Counted from the first letter of the stretch, positions 22,166 to 31,830 are shown. The stretch is DNA of 64,000 nt from Pseudogemmobacter faecipullorum (GCF_020539525.1 NZ_JACDXX010000015.1:1-64000); one strand, 5' to 3'. Notes: generated by a model from the letters alone, not told the origin. Numbers and translations: made by a program.

Positions 22166-22717
22166 TCAGCGCCGGATGATGGCCCGCAGGGTCAGCGCCC
22201 CTAGGGCGGATTTCAGCACCCCGCCGAGGAGGAAGGGGATAACACCCAGCATCAGGCCTTTTTCCGCGCCGATCATCACCGCCAGCCAGGCGCCGCCGAT
22301 CACCAGGCAGAGCGCATTGCCAATCAGCATTGAGGCAAAGGCCAGCCAGGGGCGGTGGCCCGACCATCCGCGTTCGGCCAGCCAGCCGGTGGTGGCGGCG
22401 ACAATCGGGAAGGCAAACAGATATCCGGCGGTCGGGCCGACGAAAGACGCGATCCCGGCGCTGCCGCCCGCCAGAACCGGCATCCCGGCCGCAGCCTGGG
22501 TCAGCCAGACCACGACCGTCACCGCGCCCAACCGCCAGCCATATACTGCCCCGATCAACGTCACGGCAAAGGTCTGCATGGTGATCGGCACCGGCACCAT
22601 CGGCACGGTGATCCAAGAGGATAGGGTCAGAAGGGCCGAGCCAAAGACCACGGCCACCAGCTGCCATATGGCCGGACGGTCTGCCAGGGTGATCGTGCCG
22701 GAATCTGCTCTGTTCAT
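22166..22717 (-). CDS. bioY: Biotin transporter, BioY family
   Basis: A 183-residue integral membrane protein with about six hydrophobic helices. BioY features include SSWITVPMVPVPITMQTFAVTLIGAVYGWRLGAV near the N-terminus and the glycine-rich AGGSAGIASFVGPTAGYLFAFP. BioY is the substrate-binding S component of biotin ECF transporters and can work alone in some bacteria. No bioM or bioN is in the window. Start 22717 has AAGGAG upstream. A BioR box overlaps its promoter. Confidence 0.9.
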   Translation of the reverse strand: MNRADSGTITLADRPAIWQLVAVVFGSALLTLSSWITVPMVPVPITMQTFAVTLIGAVYGWRLGAVTVVVWLTQAAAGMPVLAGGSAGIASFVGPTAGYLFAFPIVAATTGWLAERGWSGHRPWLAFASMLIGNALCLVIGGAWLAVMIGAEKGLMLGVIPFLLGGVLKSALGALTLRAIIRR

Positions 22718-22805
22718 GCTGTATCTCCTTCAGGCCCAGGGGCCGGAACTTTCATTTTCAACAGCTGTGATGACTAGTTGCAGCGGGCGGCCGGGGGCAA
22801 TTCAG

Positions 22806-22816
22806 ATTATAGATAA
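22806..22816 (-). promoter_or_regulatory. BioR operator overlapping the bioY promoter
   Basis: TTATAGATAA at 22807-22816 matches the published BioR consensus TTATMKATAA exactly. On the bioY strand the same bases include TATAAT (complement of 22806-22811), a perfect -10 hexamer. Binding would therefore block transcription of bioY and the DUF1284 gene when biotin is sufficient. Confidence 0.8.
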
Positions 22817-22830
22817 TTTCCGCATATCTT

Positions 22831-23481
22831 TCAGCCGGTGCCGAAAACCGCAGATTTTCTGACCGGCGAGCGCCCGATCCGCCCGACATGGCGCGACAGC
22901 ACACCGCAGGCGATCTCGGTCTGACCGCGCCGCAGCGCGGCCAGAATGGCGCGGTGATCCTGATCACTCGGCCGCTCCCAGCTGGTGCGCCAGGCGGCAA
23001 AAAGAAAACGGGCGCTGATCAGATGCAGCCCGTCGATGCTTTCCAGCAGGCGCGGCATGGCGCAGGGCGTCAGGATCAGGCGGTGAAAGCGGCGGTTCGC
23101 CTGCTCCCATTCGCGCACGTCGCGCGCGGCCTCGCCGGCGCTGTTGGCGGCTTCGGCGGCGGCGAGGGTCGCCGGCGTCATATTCGGGGCGGCGTGGCGC
23201 AGGGCCAGAACCTCAAGTGCGGCGCGCATGGCCGCGACCTCATGCAGATCCTCGGCATCGAAACTGGTGACCCTGACGCCGCGGCGGGGCTCGCTCACCG
23301 CGAGGCCCCGGGCCTCAAGCTGAAGAAAGGCCTCGCGCACCGGCACATGGCTGGCGCCGAATTCTGCCGCGACATGGTCCTGACGCAGCGGCGTGCCGGG
23401 CTTGATCGTGCCGTCGATGATGCGCTCGGCAAGGCTTCTGGCGATGCGGATCGCGAGCGGGGCGTCGGGTGTCTGCTTCAT
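22831..23481 (-). CDS. bioR: BioR, GntR-family biotin regulator
   Basis: A 216-residue FadR-subfamily GntR regulator. The N-terminal winged helix includes LAERIIDGTIKPGTPLRQD and GASHVPVREAFLQLEARGL; the C-terminal all-helical sensing domain starts near residue 75 (LHEVAAMRAALEVLALRHA). The name rests on three things: its position directly upstream of bioY, an exact BioR box between them, and BioR being a GntR protein. The upstream frame to 23592 is not used because MKQTPDAPLAIRIARSL is the natural start. Confidence 0.78.
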   Translation of the reverse strand: MKQTPDAPLAIRIARSLAERIIDGTIKPGTPLRQDHVAAEFGASHVPVREAFLQLEARGLAVSEPRRGVRVTSFDAEDLHEVAAMRAALEVLALRHAAPNMTPATLAAAEAANSAGEAARDVREWEQANRRFHRLILTPCAMPRLLESIDGLHLISARFLFAAWRTSWERPSDQDHRAILAALRRGQTEIACGVLSRHVGRIGRSPVRKSAVFGTG

Positions 23482-23654
23482 TCCCCCCGATAGCCATAGT
23501 GGCGGGGCGAAGTCTATCCGCGCGCGGGCCAGGCCGGGCGATCTGCGCGGATGTCGGGCCGGGCCCGTAAAAAGGGGGGCGTGAGTGTTCACGCCCCCCG
23601 TCTCGTTTCAGCGCGAGCGCCTCGCGGCAGGCCTGCCCTGTCAGACCTGCCCTG

Positions 23655-25709
23655 TCAGGCCGGGGCAGCAGCGCGCCCGGCCAGGATCTGGCGCAGCGCC
23701 ACCGCGCCGAGGATCGCCGCACCGATCACGGTCGAGATCAGCTCGGGGGCAATCATCAGCAAGGCGGCCAAAGGCAGCAGGATGCGCTCGGCCCTCAGCA
23801 AGGGTCCGATCAGCCAGTTGGTGATCGCCGCCGAGAGCGCCACGATGCCGAGCACTGCGCCGCTGAAGGCGAGCAGGAAATCGGGCAGGGTGAAATCGGC
23901 GGTCACCAGCAAAAGCGAGGGCGAGAAGACGAACATGAAGGGCACCAGCGCCTTGCCCATTGACAGGCGGAAGGCGGTATTGCCGGCATGGAAGGCATTC
24001 GCCCCGGCGATGCCCGAGGCCGCATAGGCGGCCAGCGCCACCGGCGGTGTCACATCGGCCAGAACGCCGTAGTAGAAGACGAAGAAATGCGCCACCAGCG
24101 GCTCAACCCCCATCATCCCCAGCACCGGCGCCGCAACCGCGACCATGATGATGTAATTCGCCGTGGTCGGAATGCCGCAGCCCATCAGGATGCAGACCAC
24201 CGCGGTCATCAGCAGGGTGAAGAGCAGCGCCAGGGTCTGCAGGCTGAACAGCTCAAACGGCAGGAAGGACAGGAAGCCATGCACCGATTCCGCCCAGCCC
24301 TGGGCGACACTGGTCACCATGAAGGCGATTTTGAAGCCGATGCCGGTCAGGGTCACGATGCCGATCACCACCCCGACAAGCGCCGCGGCTGCGGTGACCG
24401 AAAGCGAGCTTTTCGCGCCCGAGACAAAGCCGTCATAGACGCCCGCAGCCCATTCTTTCACACCGGCGATGAGGCCTGCGGCCAGGACCCTCTGGATCGC
24501 ATAGACGACCATACAGGCGGTGATGGCCCAGAAGGCCGAGAGGAAGGGCGTGCGCCCCGACATCAGCATCCAGACCAGCAGGATCAGCGGCAGGCTGGCC
24601 ATCCAGTTCTCGCGCAGCACTTTCGCCACTTTCGGCAGCTCTTCCTGGCGCAGGCCACGGATGCCAAGGCGCTTTGCCTCGAGATGGACCTGCACCAGCA
24701 CGCCGAAGAAATGCATGAAGGCGGGCACGATGGCCGCGATCAGGATCGTGCGCAGTGGAATGCCCAGATATTCCACCATCAGGAAAGCGACCGCCCCCAT
24801 GACCGGCGGGGTGATCTGGCCGCCGGTCGAGGAGGCAGCCTCAACCGCGGCGGCGAAATGGCGTTTGAAGCCGATTTTGATCATCGCCGGAATGGTCAGC
24901 GCGCCGGTGGTGACGGTATTGGCGATGGAGGAGCCCGAGATGGTGCCGAGCAAGGCCGAAGAGATCACTGAGACCTTGGCCGGGCCGCCGGAAAAGCGGC
25001 CGGTGACGGCGGTTGCAAGGTCGATGAACAGCTGCCCGAGGCCGATTTTCTGCGCCATGACGCCGAACAGGACGAAGTGGAACACATAGGTGGCGATCAC
25101 CCCGAGCGCGGTGCCATAAATGCCCTGCGACGACAGATAGAGATGATTGATAATGCCCGACCAGTCCGCGCCCGGATGGACGAACATGCCCGGCATCGAA
25201 CGGCCGAAATAGGCATAGGCAATGAAACAGCTCGCGATCACCGGCAGCGGCCAGCCCATCGAGCGGCGCACCGCCTCGAGCAGCACCACCAGCAGGGTCG
25301 TGCCCATGATCAGATCAAGCTGATTGGGATTGCCGATGCGGAACTGCAGCTGGTCATAGATCCATGGCACATAGAGCGCGCTGATGGCTCCGGCAAAAGC
25401 CAGCACCCAGTCCGCCACCGGCAGGCCGAGGATGACAAAGCCCGTGGTCTTTTCGCGATTCTTTGACAGGAAAGAAAAGCTGAGGAAAATCAGGAAGAGC
25501 GACACGCCCATATGCAGGCCGTTATGGACTGTTTTGCGCGGGATCCCGAAGCCGGCCGTGTAGAAATGATAGGCGGAGAGCAGGAACATGATTGCTCCTG
25601 CCAGCAGTGCGACCGGCTTTAGGACCGTGCGAAAGCGGGCTTCGGGATCGTAATCCTCTTCGATCCGGCGAAGCTCGGCCTCGGAGAAATGGCGGGTTTC
25701 GTCACTCAT
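23655..25709 (-). CDS. TRAP transporter fused permease (DctQ-DctM, TAXI type)
   Basis: A 684-residue membrane protein in which the small (about residues 30-170) and large (about 175-684) TRAP permease subunits are fused, as is usual for TAXI-TRAP systems. Large-subunit signatures include SSALLGTISGSSIANTVTTG and STGGQITPPVMGAVAF. It imports an organic acid with Na+ or H+ together with the binding protein encoded 86 nt upstream. The substrate is not predictable; TAXI systems often handle dicarboxylates or glutamate-like compounds. Confidence 0.9.
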   Translation of the reverse strand: MSDETRHFSEAELRRIEEDYDPEARFRTVLKPVALLAGAIMFLLSAYHFYTAGFGIPRKTVHNGLHMGVSLFLIFLSFSFLSKNREKTTGFVILGLPVADWVLAFAGAISALYVPWIYDQLQFRIGNPNQLDLIMGTTLLVVLLEAVRRSMGWPLPVIASCFIAYAYFGRSMPGMFVHPGADWSGIINHLYLSSQGIYGTALGVIATYVFHFVLFGVMAQKIGLGQLFIDLATAVTGRFSGGPAKVSVISSALLGTISGSSIANTVTTGALTIPAMIKIGFKRHFAAAVEAASSTGGQITPPVMGAVAFLMVEYLGIPLRTILIAAIVPAFMHFFGVLVQVHLEAKRLGIRGLRQEELPKVAKVLRENWMASLPLILLVWMLMSGRTPFLSAFWAITACMVVYAIQRVLAAGLIAGVKEWAAGVYDGFVSGAKSSLSVTAAAALVGVVIGIVTLTGIGFKIAFMVTSVAQGWAESVHGFLSFLPFELFSLQTLALLFTLLMTAVVCILMGCGIPTTANYIIMVAVAAPVLGMMGVEPLVAHFFVFYYGVLADVTPPVALAAYAASGIAGANAFHAGNTAFRLSMGKALVPFMFVFSPSLLLVTADFTLPDFLLAFSGAVLGIVALSAAITNWLIGPLLRAERILLPLAALLMIAPELISTVIGAAILGAVALRQILAGRAAAPA

Positions 25710-25795
25710 GAATTATCCCCTGAATGGCAGGCTGCAGGTGAAAAAGGACGCGAACCGGAACCGGCCGCGCCCCCTCTCTCATCAGACAGGCAGTA

Positions 25796-26806
25796 TTACT
25801 GCAGCTTGCCCGCTTCTTTGTAGAATTTCTCGGCCCCCGCATGGAACGGAATGCCCGCGCCCTGAGTGGCATTGTCGAGATTGATGAACTTGCCTTTGGC
25901 ATGGCCGCTGGCAAAGAGTTTCTGGGTGGTCTCGTTGAACAGCGCCTGGGTGATGCCATAGATCAGTTCGTCGGAGACATCAGCCGAGGTCACCAGCTGT
26001 GCACCGACCGAGATCGTGCTGACATCGGCTTCCTGACCGTCATAGGTGCCGGCCGGGATCATGTCCGCGGCGAAGAAGGTCGAGGTTTCGCGCAGCTTAT
26101 CGGCTTCAGGACCGGCAATCGGCACCATCACCACCTCATGCTGCGAGGCCAGTTCGGCAATTGCACCGGCCGGGTAGCCGCCGACGAAGAAGAAGGCATC
26201 CATTGCGCCATCACGCATCCGGTCTGCAGCCTGATCGGGCTTCAGATATTCGGGGGTGATATCGGCCTCAGTCAGGCCAAAGGCCTCAAGAATGATCTTG
26301 GCATCGACGAGTGTGCCCGAACCCGGCTCATCAAGCGAGACTTTCTTGCCTTTCAGATCGGCCACACTGGCGATGCCCGCGTCCTTGCGCGCCACCAGAT
26401 GGATCGATTCCGGATAAAGCGTCGCGATCAGCCGCAGTTTTTCGACGGCAGGCTGGCCCTCCCACAGGCCGGTGCCGGTCTGCGCCCAATAGGCCACATC
26501 CGATTGCGAGAAACCGGCTTCGAGCGTACCGCCATTGATCGAGTTCACATTGCCGACCGAGCCGTTCGAGGCGACGGCGGTGGCGATCAGCCCCGGCACA
26601 CCGCAGGAGCCGCCTTCGTCACAGGCGCGCGAGCCGGGCGGGTTCGAGATCGAATTCGCGATCAGACCGCCGATCGGGTAATAGGTGCCGGCGGTGCCGC
26701 CGGTGCCGATGCGGAAGAACTGCATGTCCTGCGCAGCGGCGCCCTGGACCATCATGCCAACCGCAAGCACTGCGCCCGCCATGGCCTTGAGCGAAAAGAC
26801 TGTCAT
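25796..26806 (-). CDS. TAXI family TRAP transporter solute-binding protein
   Basis: A 336-residue periplasmic binding protein. The signal peptide ends near GAAAQ; the mature start FRIGTGGTAGTYYPIGGLIAN is the hallmark of TAXI proteins. The start at 26806 has GGGAGG upstream; a longer frame to 26920 has no function. It pairs with the fused permease downstream on the same strand. Confidence 0.9.
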   Translation of the reverse strand: MTVFSLKAMAGAVLAVGMMVQGAAAQDMQFFRIGTGGTAGTYYPIGGLIANSISNPPGSRACDEGGSCGVPGLIATAVASNGSVGNVNSINGGTLEAGFSQSDVAYWAQTGTGLWEGQPAVEKLRLIATLYPESIHLVARKDAGIASVADLKGKKVSLDEPGSGTLVDAKIILEAFGLTEADITPEYLKPDQAADRMRDGAMDAFFFVGGYPAGAIAELASQHEVVMVPIAGPEADKLRETSTFFAADMIPAGTYDGQEADVSTISVGAQLVTSADVSDELIYGITQALFNETTQKLFASGHAKGKFINLDNATQGAGIPFHAGAEKFYKEAGKLQ

Positions 26807-27148
26807 CTGGTTCCTCCCAGCAAGTTTCTTGATCTGATTTACCCGCCAAGGCGGACATCCGGTCATTTTAGCCTCACAGAAGCTTGATGGTCCATCTGCA
26901 AAGCAGCCGGAAATGCGCATCTCGCCGCATTATGGGCTTTTTCGGGGTCAGACAAAGCGAAAAGGGCGCATGGCTCCTCGCGCCGGCTGCCGAGGATTCA
27001 GGGGTAAAGCGAAGGTTTTTCCCTGAGCCGGCAGGGGGCAGAGACCGGCCTGCTGTCCGATCCGCAGGAGGAAGCGCTGTGATCAGACTTCCGCCCTGCG
27101 AGACCCCACTCCGGCCTAGCCATGCCAGCTGTTCCCGGGTGAGACGGG
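26807..27148. other. Intergenic region upstream of the TRAP operon
   Basis: About 340 nt between the TRAP operon and the BCCT gene. It must contain the TRAP promoter, but no clear operator or small gene is seen. Confidence 0.5.
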
Positions 27149-27190
27149 GGCTGGCGCCTGTCCCCGCGCGCGCGGGGATAGGCGCCAGCC
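27149..27190 (-). terminator. Long perfect hairpin after the BCCT gene
   Basis: The arms GGCTGGCGCCT and AGGCGCCAGCC (27149-27159 and 27180-27190) enclose the 18-nt palindrome TCCCCGCGCGCGCGGGGA. The whole 42-nt segment can fold into one stem with a single non-Watson-Crick pair. It starts 4 nt past the stop. There is no T run. Confidence 0.55.
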
Positions 27191-27194
27191 GGTT

Positions 27195-28856
27195 TCATTT
27201 CGGCTCGCCGCGCAGGCCGATGATCAGCGAGACACAGGCGACGAGCAGCACGATGGCGAAGGGAAAGCCGGTCGAGACCGCCATGGCCTGCAGGGCCGCA
27301 AGCCCGCCGCCCAGCAGCAGCGCAATCGCCACCAGGCCCTCGAACGTGGCCCAGAACACCCTTTGCGGTGTGGGGGCATTCACCTTGCCACCGGCGCTGA
27401 TCGTGTCGATCACCAGCGAGCCGGAATCCGAGGAGGTGACGAAGAACACGATCACCAGAATGATGCCGATCAGCGAAGTGATCTGGGGCAGCGGCAGATG
27501 CGCCAGCATCTCAAAGAGCTGCAGTTCCAGCGCGGCATTCTGGACCGAGGTCAGGCCCTGGCTGACCACCTGGCTGATTGCCGTGCCGCCAAGCGCCGTC
27601 ATCCACAGCGTCGAGACCAGCGAGGGAATCAGCAGCACCGCAATGACGAATTCGCGCACGCTGCGCCCCCGGCTGACCCGGGCGATGAACATGCCAACGA
27701 AGGGTGACCAGCTGATCCACCAGGCCCAGTAGAAGGCGGTCCAGCCCTGACGGAAATTATCGTCATCGCGGCCGAAGGGATTGGACAAAGCCGGCAGATA
27801 CTGGCCATAGGCCAGCAGGTTTTTGAAAAATCCGCTGAGGATCTGCTGCGTCGGGCCAACCAGCAGCACGAAAACCAGCAGCAGCAGTGCCAGCCCCATA
27901 TTGATCTCGGACAGCCGCTTCACGCCATTATCCATCCCCGCCATCACCGAAGCGGCGGCAATTGCGGTGATGATGATGATCAGGAAGATCATCGATCCGG
28001 TCGTGCCCGGCAGGCCAAACAGGAAGCTCAGCCCGGCACTGGCCTGTTGCGCGCCGATCCCCAGCGAGGTGGCAAGGCCGAAGAGGGTGGCAAGGATGGC
28101 AAGGATATCAATGATATGGCCAGGCCAGCCCCAGACTTTCTCGCCAAAAATCGGGTAGAAGACCGAGCGCAGCGTCATCGGCAGGCCCTTATTATAGGCG
28201 AAAAGCGCCAGCGACAGGGCGACCACGGCATAGATCGCCCAGGGGTGCAGGGCCCAGTGGAAGATGGTGGCCGCCATGGCGAGGCGGCGCGCGCCCTCGC
28301 TGTCGCCGGCCATGCCGTTCAGCGGTGCCCAGTCGGTCCGCGCCCCGTCCTCGCCGTAGACCGGCCCGGTGAAAGCGGCGGTGTAATTGCCCAGAGGCTC
28401 GGCCACGCCATAGAACATCAGCCCGATGCCCATCCCGGCAGCAAACAGCATCGAGAACCAGGAGAGGTAGTTATAATCCGGGCTGGCCTCTGGCCCGCCG
28501 AGGCGGATTTTACCCCAGGGAAGCACGATCAGCGCGATGCAGAGCAGGACAAAAATATTGCCGGCGCTGAGGAAGAACCAGTCGAGGCCAGAGGTGAGCT
28601 GGTCGCGCAATGCGGCGAAAAACGGCCCGAGCGTGGTCTGAAACATCAGTGTCAGCAGGGTGAAGGCGATGATTGCCAGCGCCGAGACGCTGAAGACCAC
28701 ATTGTGAATATCAATTTCCAGAACGAAGCGTCGTCGATAGCTGAAATTGTCCTGGCCGATCTCATAGGGTGTATCGATAACTTCGGTCGGGCCTTCGGGG
28801 GCGGGGACGGCATCCTCGGTCGGGGTCTCGGGCGGCATTCTGCTGTCTGCGGACAA
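27195..28856 (-). CDS. BCCT family betaine/carnitine/choline transporter
   Basis: A 553-residue transporter with twelve membrane segments. The family tryptophan-rich segment GWTAFYWAWWISWSPFVGMF is intact, as is ARVSRGRSVREF. It probably imports a quaternary ammonium compound (glycine betaine, choline or carnitine), for osmoprotection or as carbon source. The start is TTG 28856 with AAAGGA upstream; ATG 28838 is a possible alternative. The N-terminal about 30 residues are acidic and proline-rich. It stands alone. Confidence 0.9.
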   Translation of the reverse strand: MSADSRMPPETPTEDAVPAPEGPTEVIDTPYEIGQDNFSYRRRFVLEIDIHNVVFSVSALAIIAFTLLTLMFQTTLGPFFAALRDQLTSGLDWFFLSAGNIFVLLCIALIVLPWGKIRLGGPEASPDYNYLSWFSMLFAAGMGIGLMFYGVAEPLGNYTAAFTGPVYGEDGARTDWAPLNGMAGDSEGARRLAMAATIFHWALHPWAIYAVVALSLALFAYNKGLPMTLRSVFYPIFGEKVWGWPGHIIDILAILATLFGLATSLGIGAQQASAGLSFLFGLPGTTGSMIFLIIIITAIAAASVMAGMDNGVKRLSEINMGLALLLLVFVLLVGPTQQILSGFFKNLLAYGQYLPALSNPFGRDDDNFRQGWTAFYWAWWISWSPFVGMFIARVSRGRSVREFVIAVLLIPSLVSTLWMTALGGTAISQVVSQGLTSVQNAALELQLFEMLAHLPLPQITSLIGIILVIVFFVTSSDSGSLVIDTISAGGKVNAPTPQRVFWATFEGLVAIALLLGGGLAALQAMAVSTGFPFAIVLLVACVSLIIGLRGEPK

Positions 28857-29283
28857 TGTTCATTCCTTTATTGTTTCACTTACCAACAAACTTAGCGGCT
28901 TTTGGTTCATTTTAACAGCAAGGCCGCCGGAATCGCGCTTCGGCGGTATGACAAAGGGCCTGACAGAGGTGAAAAAGCCTGGCTGAAAGCGGGGCGGAGA
29001 AAGCCCCGGATGGTCACGCCTGTTGCGGGGGGTTCCGGCGCGGGCAGGGCCGTCCGGGACAGGCTGCCCGGGGCATGGGGCAGGGCCTGCCCGGGGCGCG
29101 GCGGCCCGCACAGACGAAAATCCCGGCCGCAGCGGGCCGGGGAGGGTATTCTGGATCAGAGGGGGCGGAGCGCAGCCGATCCGGGGCTGCGCCGCCTGAT
29201 GTCTGCGCCGCCGCGCCGGACTAACGGCCGGAGGGGGCTGTGCCCTCCCCTGGCCCCCTGGCCGCGCCGGTCGCCTGCGCGGC
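28857..29283. other. Intergenic region, GC-rich, no gene supported
   Basis: About 430 nt between BCCT and the purine genes. It is very GC-rich with several possible hairpins near 29140-29260. A plus-strand frame runs through it but has the look of a random GC-rich frame. Confidence 0.5.
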
Positions 29284-30186
29284 TCAGCGCCCGAAAGCGC
29301 CGGCTCCGCGCAGGCGCGGGTGGCGGTTCACATCCTTATAGAGCAGATAGCGGAACGGGCCCGGGCCGCCCGCATAGCAGGCCTGGGGGCAATAGGCGCG
29401 CAGCCACATGAAATCACCGGCCTCAACCTCAACCCAGTCGCGGTTGAGTTTATAGACCGCCTTGCCCTCGAGCACATAGAGCCCGTGCTCCATGACATGG
29501 GTTTCCTCAAAGGGGATCACGCCGCCGGGCTGGAAGGTGACGATATTCACATGGCCATCATGGCGCAGATCTGCGGGATCGACAAAGCGGGTGGTGGCCC
29601 AGACACCGTTGGTACCGGCCATGCCGACCGGGGCAATATCGTTTTCGTTCTGCACGAAAGCCTCGGGCACAGCGATGCCGGGGGCCGCCTCATAGAGCTT
29701 GCGGATCCAGTGGAAACGGCAGGGTGCCTGGCCCGCGGCCCAGAGGCTCCAGCGCGCGCCAGGCGGCAGATAGGCCATGGTGCCGCTGCTGGTCTGATAG
29801 ACGACACCGTCAATCGTCAGCCGGGCCTCGCCCTCGGTGAAGAACAGCCAGCCCTGGGCCCCCGCCTCGGGCTCGGGGGTTTCCGAGCCGCCGCCGGGCT
29901 CGACCTGCATCACATACTGGCTGAAGGTTTCGGAAAAGCCCGTCATCGGCCGCGCGATCAGCCAGAGTTTGGTCTGTTCCCATCCCGGCAGATAAGAGAC
30001 GAGAATATCCGAGAAACAGCCTTTGGGGATCACCGCATAGGCCTCGGTAAACACCGCCCGCCCGGTCATGACCCGGCTTTGCGGCGGCAGGCCGCCCTCG
30101 GGCACGTGATAGCGATGCGGCCCGGCTTTGGCCTCGCCCGGATGATCGGCGCGCGGGGCGGATGGGGGAAGCTGAGAAGCAGTCAT
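29284..30186 (-). CDS. (S)-ureidoglycine aminohydrolase-like bicupin
   Basis: A 300-residue double-cupin protein of the AllE/UGHY family, which converts (S)-ureidoglycine to (S)-ureidoglycolate and ammonia after allantoate breakdown. The C-terminal cupin has the metal-binding pattern ETHVMEHGLYVLEGKAVY, followed by VEAGDFMWLRAYCPQACYAGG, as in characterised enzymes. The N-terminal cupin is less conserved. It overlaps the upstream gene by ATGA (30183-30186), so the two are translated together. No allantoicase gene is in the window. Confidence 0.85.
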   Translation of the reverse strand: MTASQLPPSAPRADHPGEAKAGPHRYHVPEGGLPPQSRVMTGRAVFTEAYAVIPKGCFSDILVSYLPGWEQTKLWLIARPMTGFSETFSQYVMQVEPGGGSETPEPEAGAQGWLFFTEGEARLTIDGVVYQTSSGTMAYLPPGARWSLWAAGQAPCRFHWIRKLYEAAPGIAVPEAFVQNENDIAPVGMAGTNGVWATTRFVDPADLRHDGHVNIVTFQPGGVIPFEETHVMEHGLYVLEGKAVYKLNRDWVEVEAGDFMWLRAYCPQACYAGGPGPFRYLLYKDVNRHPRLRGAGAFGR

Positions 30187-31598
30187 GGCAGAATATCCTT
30201 CAGACGAAGCCCGGCGATCCTCTCGACCTGGGCGCAGGCAGTGGCAAATTCCAGGGCGCTGTCCTGAGCAATCCGCTGCTCAAAAGCCGCGAGAACCGAG
30301 GCCTTATCGTGATCGCGCACCGCGATGATAAAGGGGAAACCATGGCGCGAGGTATAGGCCTCATTCAGCCGGGTGAAAGTGGCGCGCTCGTCATCGCTCA
30401 GCGCATCCAGCGCCGCCGAGGCCTGTTCCGAGGTGCTTTCCGCGGTCAGCCGCTTTGCCGCCGCCAGCTTTCCGGCGAGATCGGGATGGGCGCGCAGCAC
30501 CGCGAGCCGTTCCTCTGCACTGGCCGAGCGGAAGGCGCGGGCCATGGCATTGGCCAGCCCGGCGGCACTGTCATGCGCCGGGCCAAGCTCAAGGCCAAAG
30601 GCGCGCTGGGCCACCCAGGGGGAATGTTCGTAAATGCCGCCGAAGCGCTGCAGGAAACGCGCCTCTGACATCTGCGAGGGCCGTTCAGAGCGTTTCGGCG
30701 GATGGGTTGCGCGCCAGTGCTGCGCAATATCGCTCCGGCGCGGGAACCAGACCCCGGCATGGCCTTGCACATAATCGATGAATTTCTGCAGCCCGGCGAA
30801 TTTGCCCGGCCGCCCGATCAGCCGATTGTGCAGGCCGATCGAGAACATCTTCGCCCGGCCAGCCGCGCCTTCGGCATAGAGCACATCGAATGTGTCCTTC
30901 AGATAGGTGAAGAACTGCTCGCCGGTGATATAGCCGGGCGCGGTGGCAAAGCGCATGTCATTGGCTTCAAGCGTATAGGGGATCACCAGCTGATCGTGAT
31001 CGCCAAATTCGGCCCAATAGGGCAGGTCGTCATCGTAAGTGTCTGAAATCCATTCAAGCTTTCGCGTCTCGGCGGTCAGGCGTACGGTGTTGATGCTGCA
31101 GCGCCCGGTATACCAGCCCGAGGGCGGCTGGCCGGTCACCTCTTCATGCAGCCGGAAGGCCTCTGTGATCTGGCGGGCCTCTTCTGCCGCGTCCATATCG
31201 CGGTGCTCGACCCATTTCAGCCCGTGGCTGGCAATCTCCCAGCCTGCCTGCTGCATCGCCGCCAGCTGTTCGGGATTGCGCGCCAGAGCGCTGGCCACGC
31301 CATAGATGGTGACCGGAACCCCGCGTGAGGTGAAAAGCCGGTGCAGCCGCCAGAACCCGGCCCGCGCGCCGTAGTCATAGATCGATTCCATATTCCAGTG
31401 GCGCTGCCCCGGCCAGGGCTGCGCCCCGGCAATATCAGAGAGAAAGGCCTCGGACTGGCCATCGCCATGCAGGATGTTGTTTTCGCCGCCTTCCTCGTAA
31501 TTCAGCACCAGCGAAATGGCGATCTTTGCCCCACCGGGCCAGCGCGCATCGGGGGGCTCGGCCCCATAGCCGCGAAAGTCGCGGGGATAGCGGTTCAT
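30183..31598 (-). CDS. Bifunctional allantoinase PuuE / OHCU decarboxylase UraD fusion
   Basis: A 471-residue fusion. Residues about 1-305 form a NodB-like polysaccharide deacetylase fold of the PuuE allantoinase type (SLVLNYEEGGENN, YGARAGFWRLHRLF, IASHGLKW, GWYTGR). Residues about 315-471 are 2-oxo-4-hydroxy-4-carboxy-5-ureidoimidazoline decarboxylase (FGGIYEHSPWVAQRAF, the catalytic-type RAHPDLAGK, and LNEAYTSRHGFPFIIAV). The first makes allantoate from allantoin; the second makes (S)-allantoin from OHCU. Fusing the two puts consecutive steps in one chain. Confidence 0.9.
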   Translation of the reverse strand: MNRYPRDFRGYGAEPPDARWPGGAKIAISLVLNYEEGGENNILHGDGQSEAFLSDIAGAQPWPGQRHWNMESIYDYGARAGFWRLHRLFTSRGVPVTIYGVASALARNPEQLAAMQQAGWEIASHGLKWVEHRDMDAAEEARQITEAFRLHEEVTGQPPSGWYTGRCSINTVRLTAETRKLEWISDTYDDDLPYWAEFGDHDQLVIPYTLEANDMRFATAPGYITGEQFFTYLKDTFDVLYAEGAAGRAKMFSIGLHNRLIGRPGKFAGLQKFIDYVQGHAGVWFPRRSDIAQHWRATHPPKRSERPSQMSEARFLQRFGGIYEHSPWVAQRAFGLELGPAHDSAAGLANAMARAFRSASAEERLAVLRAHPDLAGKLAAAKRLTAESTSEQASAALDALSDDERATFTRLNEAYTSRHGFPFIIAVRDHDKASVLAAFEQRIAQDSALEFATACAQVERIAGLRLKDILP

Positions 31599-31830
31599 CG
31601 CAGATCACTCTCCTCAGATCGGGGCATCCGCCCGGGGGTCGCGGCCCCTGGGCTGAATGGCAGGATAGACATGGGGGCGGGGCTGCGAACAGGGGTAAGC
31701 GTGGCACCGCTTTCAAAGAATGGCTGAAAGACCTGTTGCGGGGCGGGGGCTGGCAAGGGCGCGGCAGGGCCTGGCGCGCTGCGGGCTTTCATGCTTTGCT
31801 GCGGCCTTAGGAGCAGCAGCGGAGCGGGTG

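Noticed and set aside
23986-24971. Long plus-strand frame opposite the TRAP permease gene
   Set aside because: Antisense shadow of a real gene; His/Arg/Asp-rich composition with no domain.
28902-29411. Plus-strand 169-codon frame between BCCT and the purine genes
   Set aside because: Arg/Gly/Pro-rich sequence of the kind made by GC-rich non-coding DNA, and it overlaps the ureidoglycine aminohydrolase gene.
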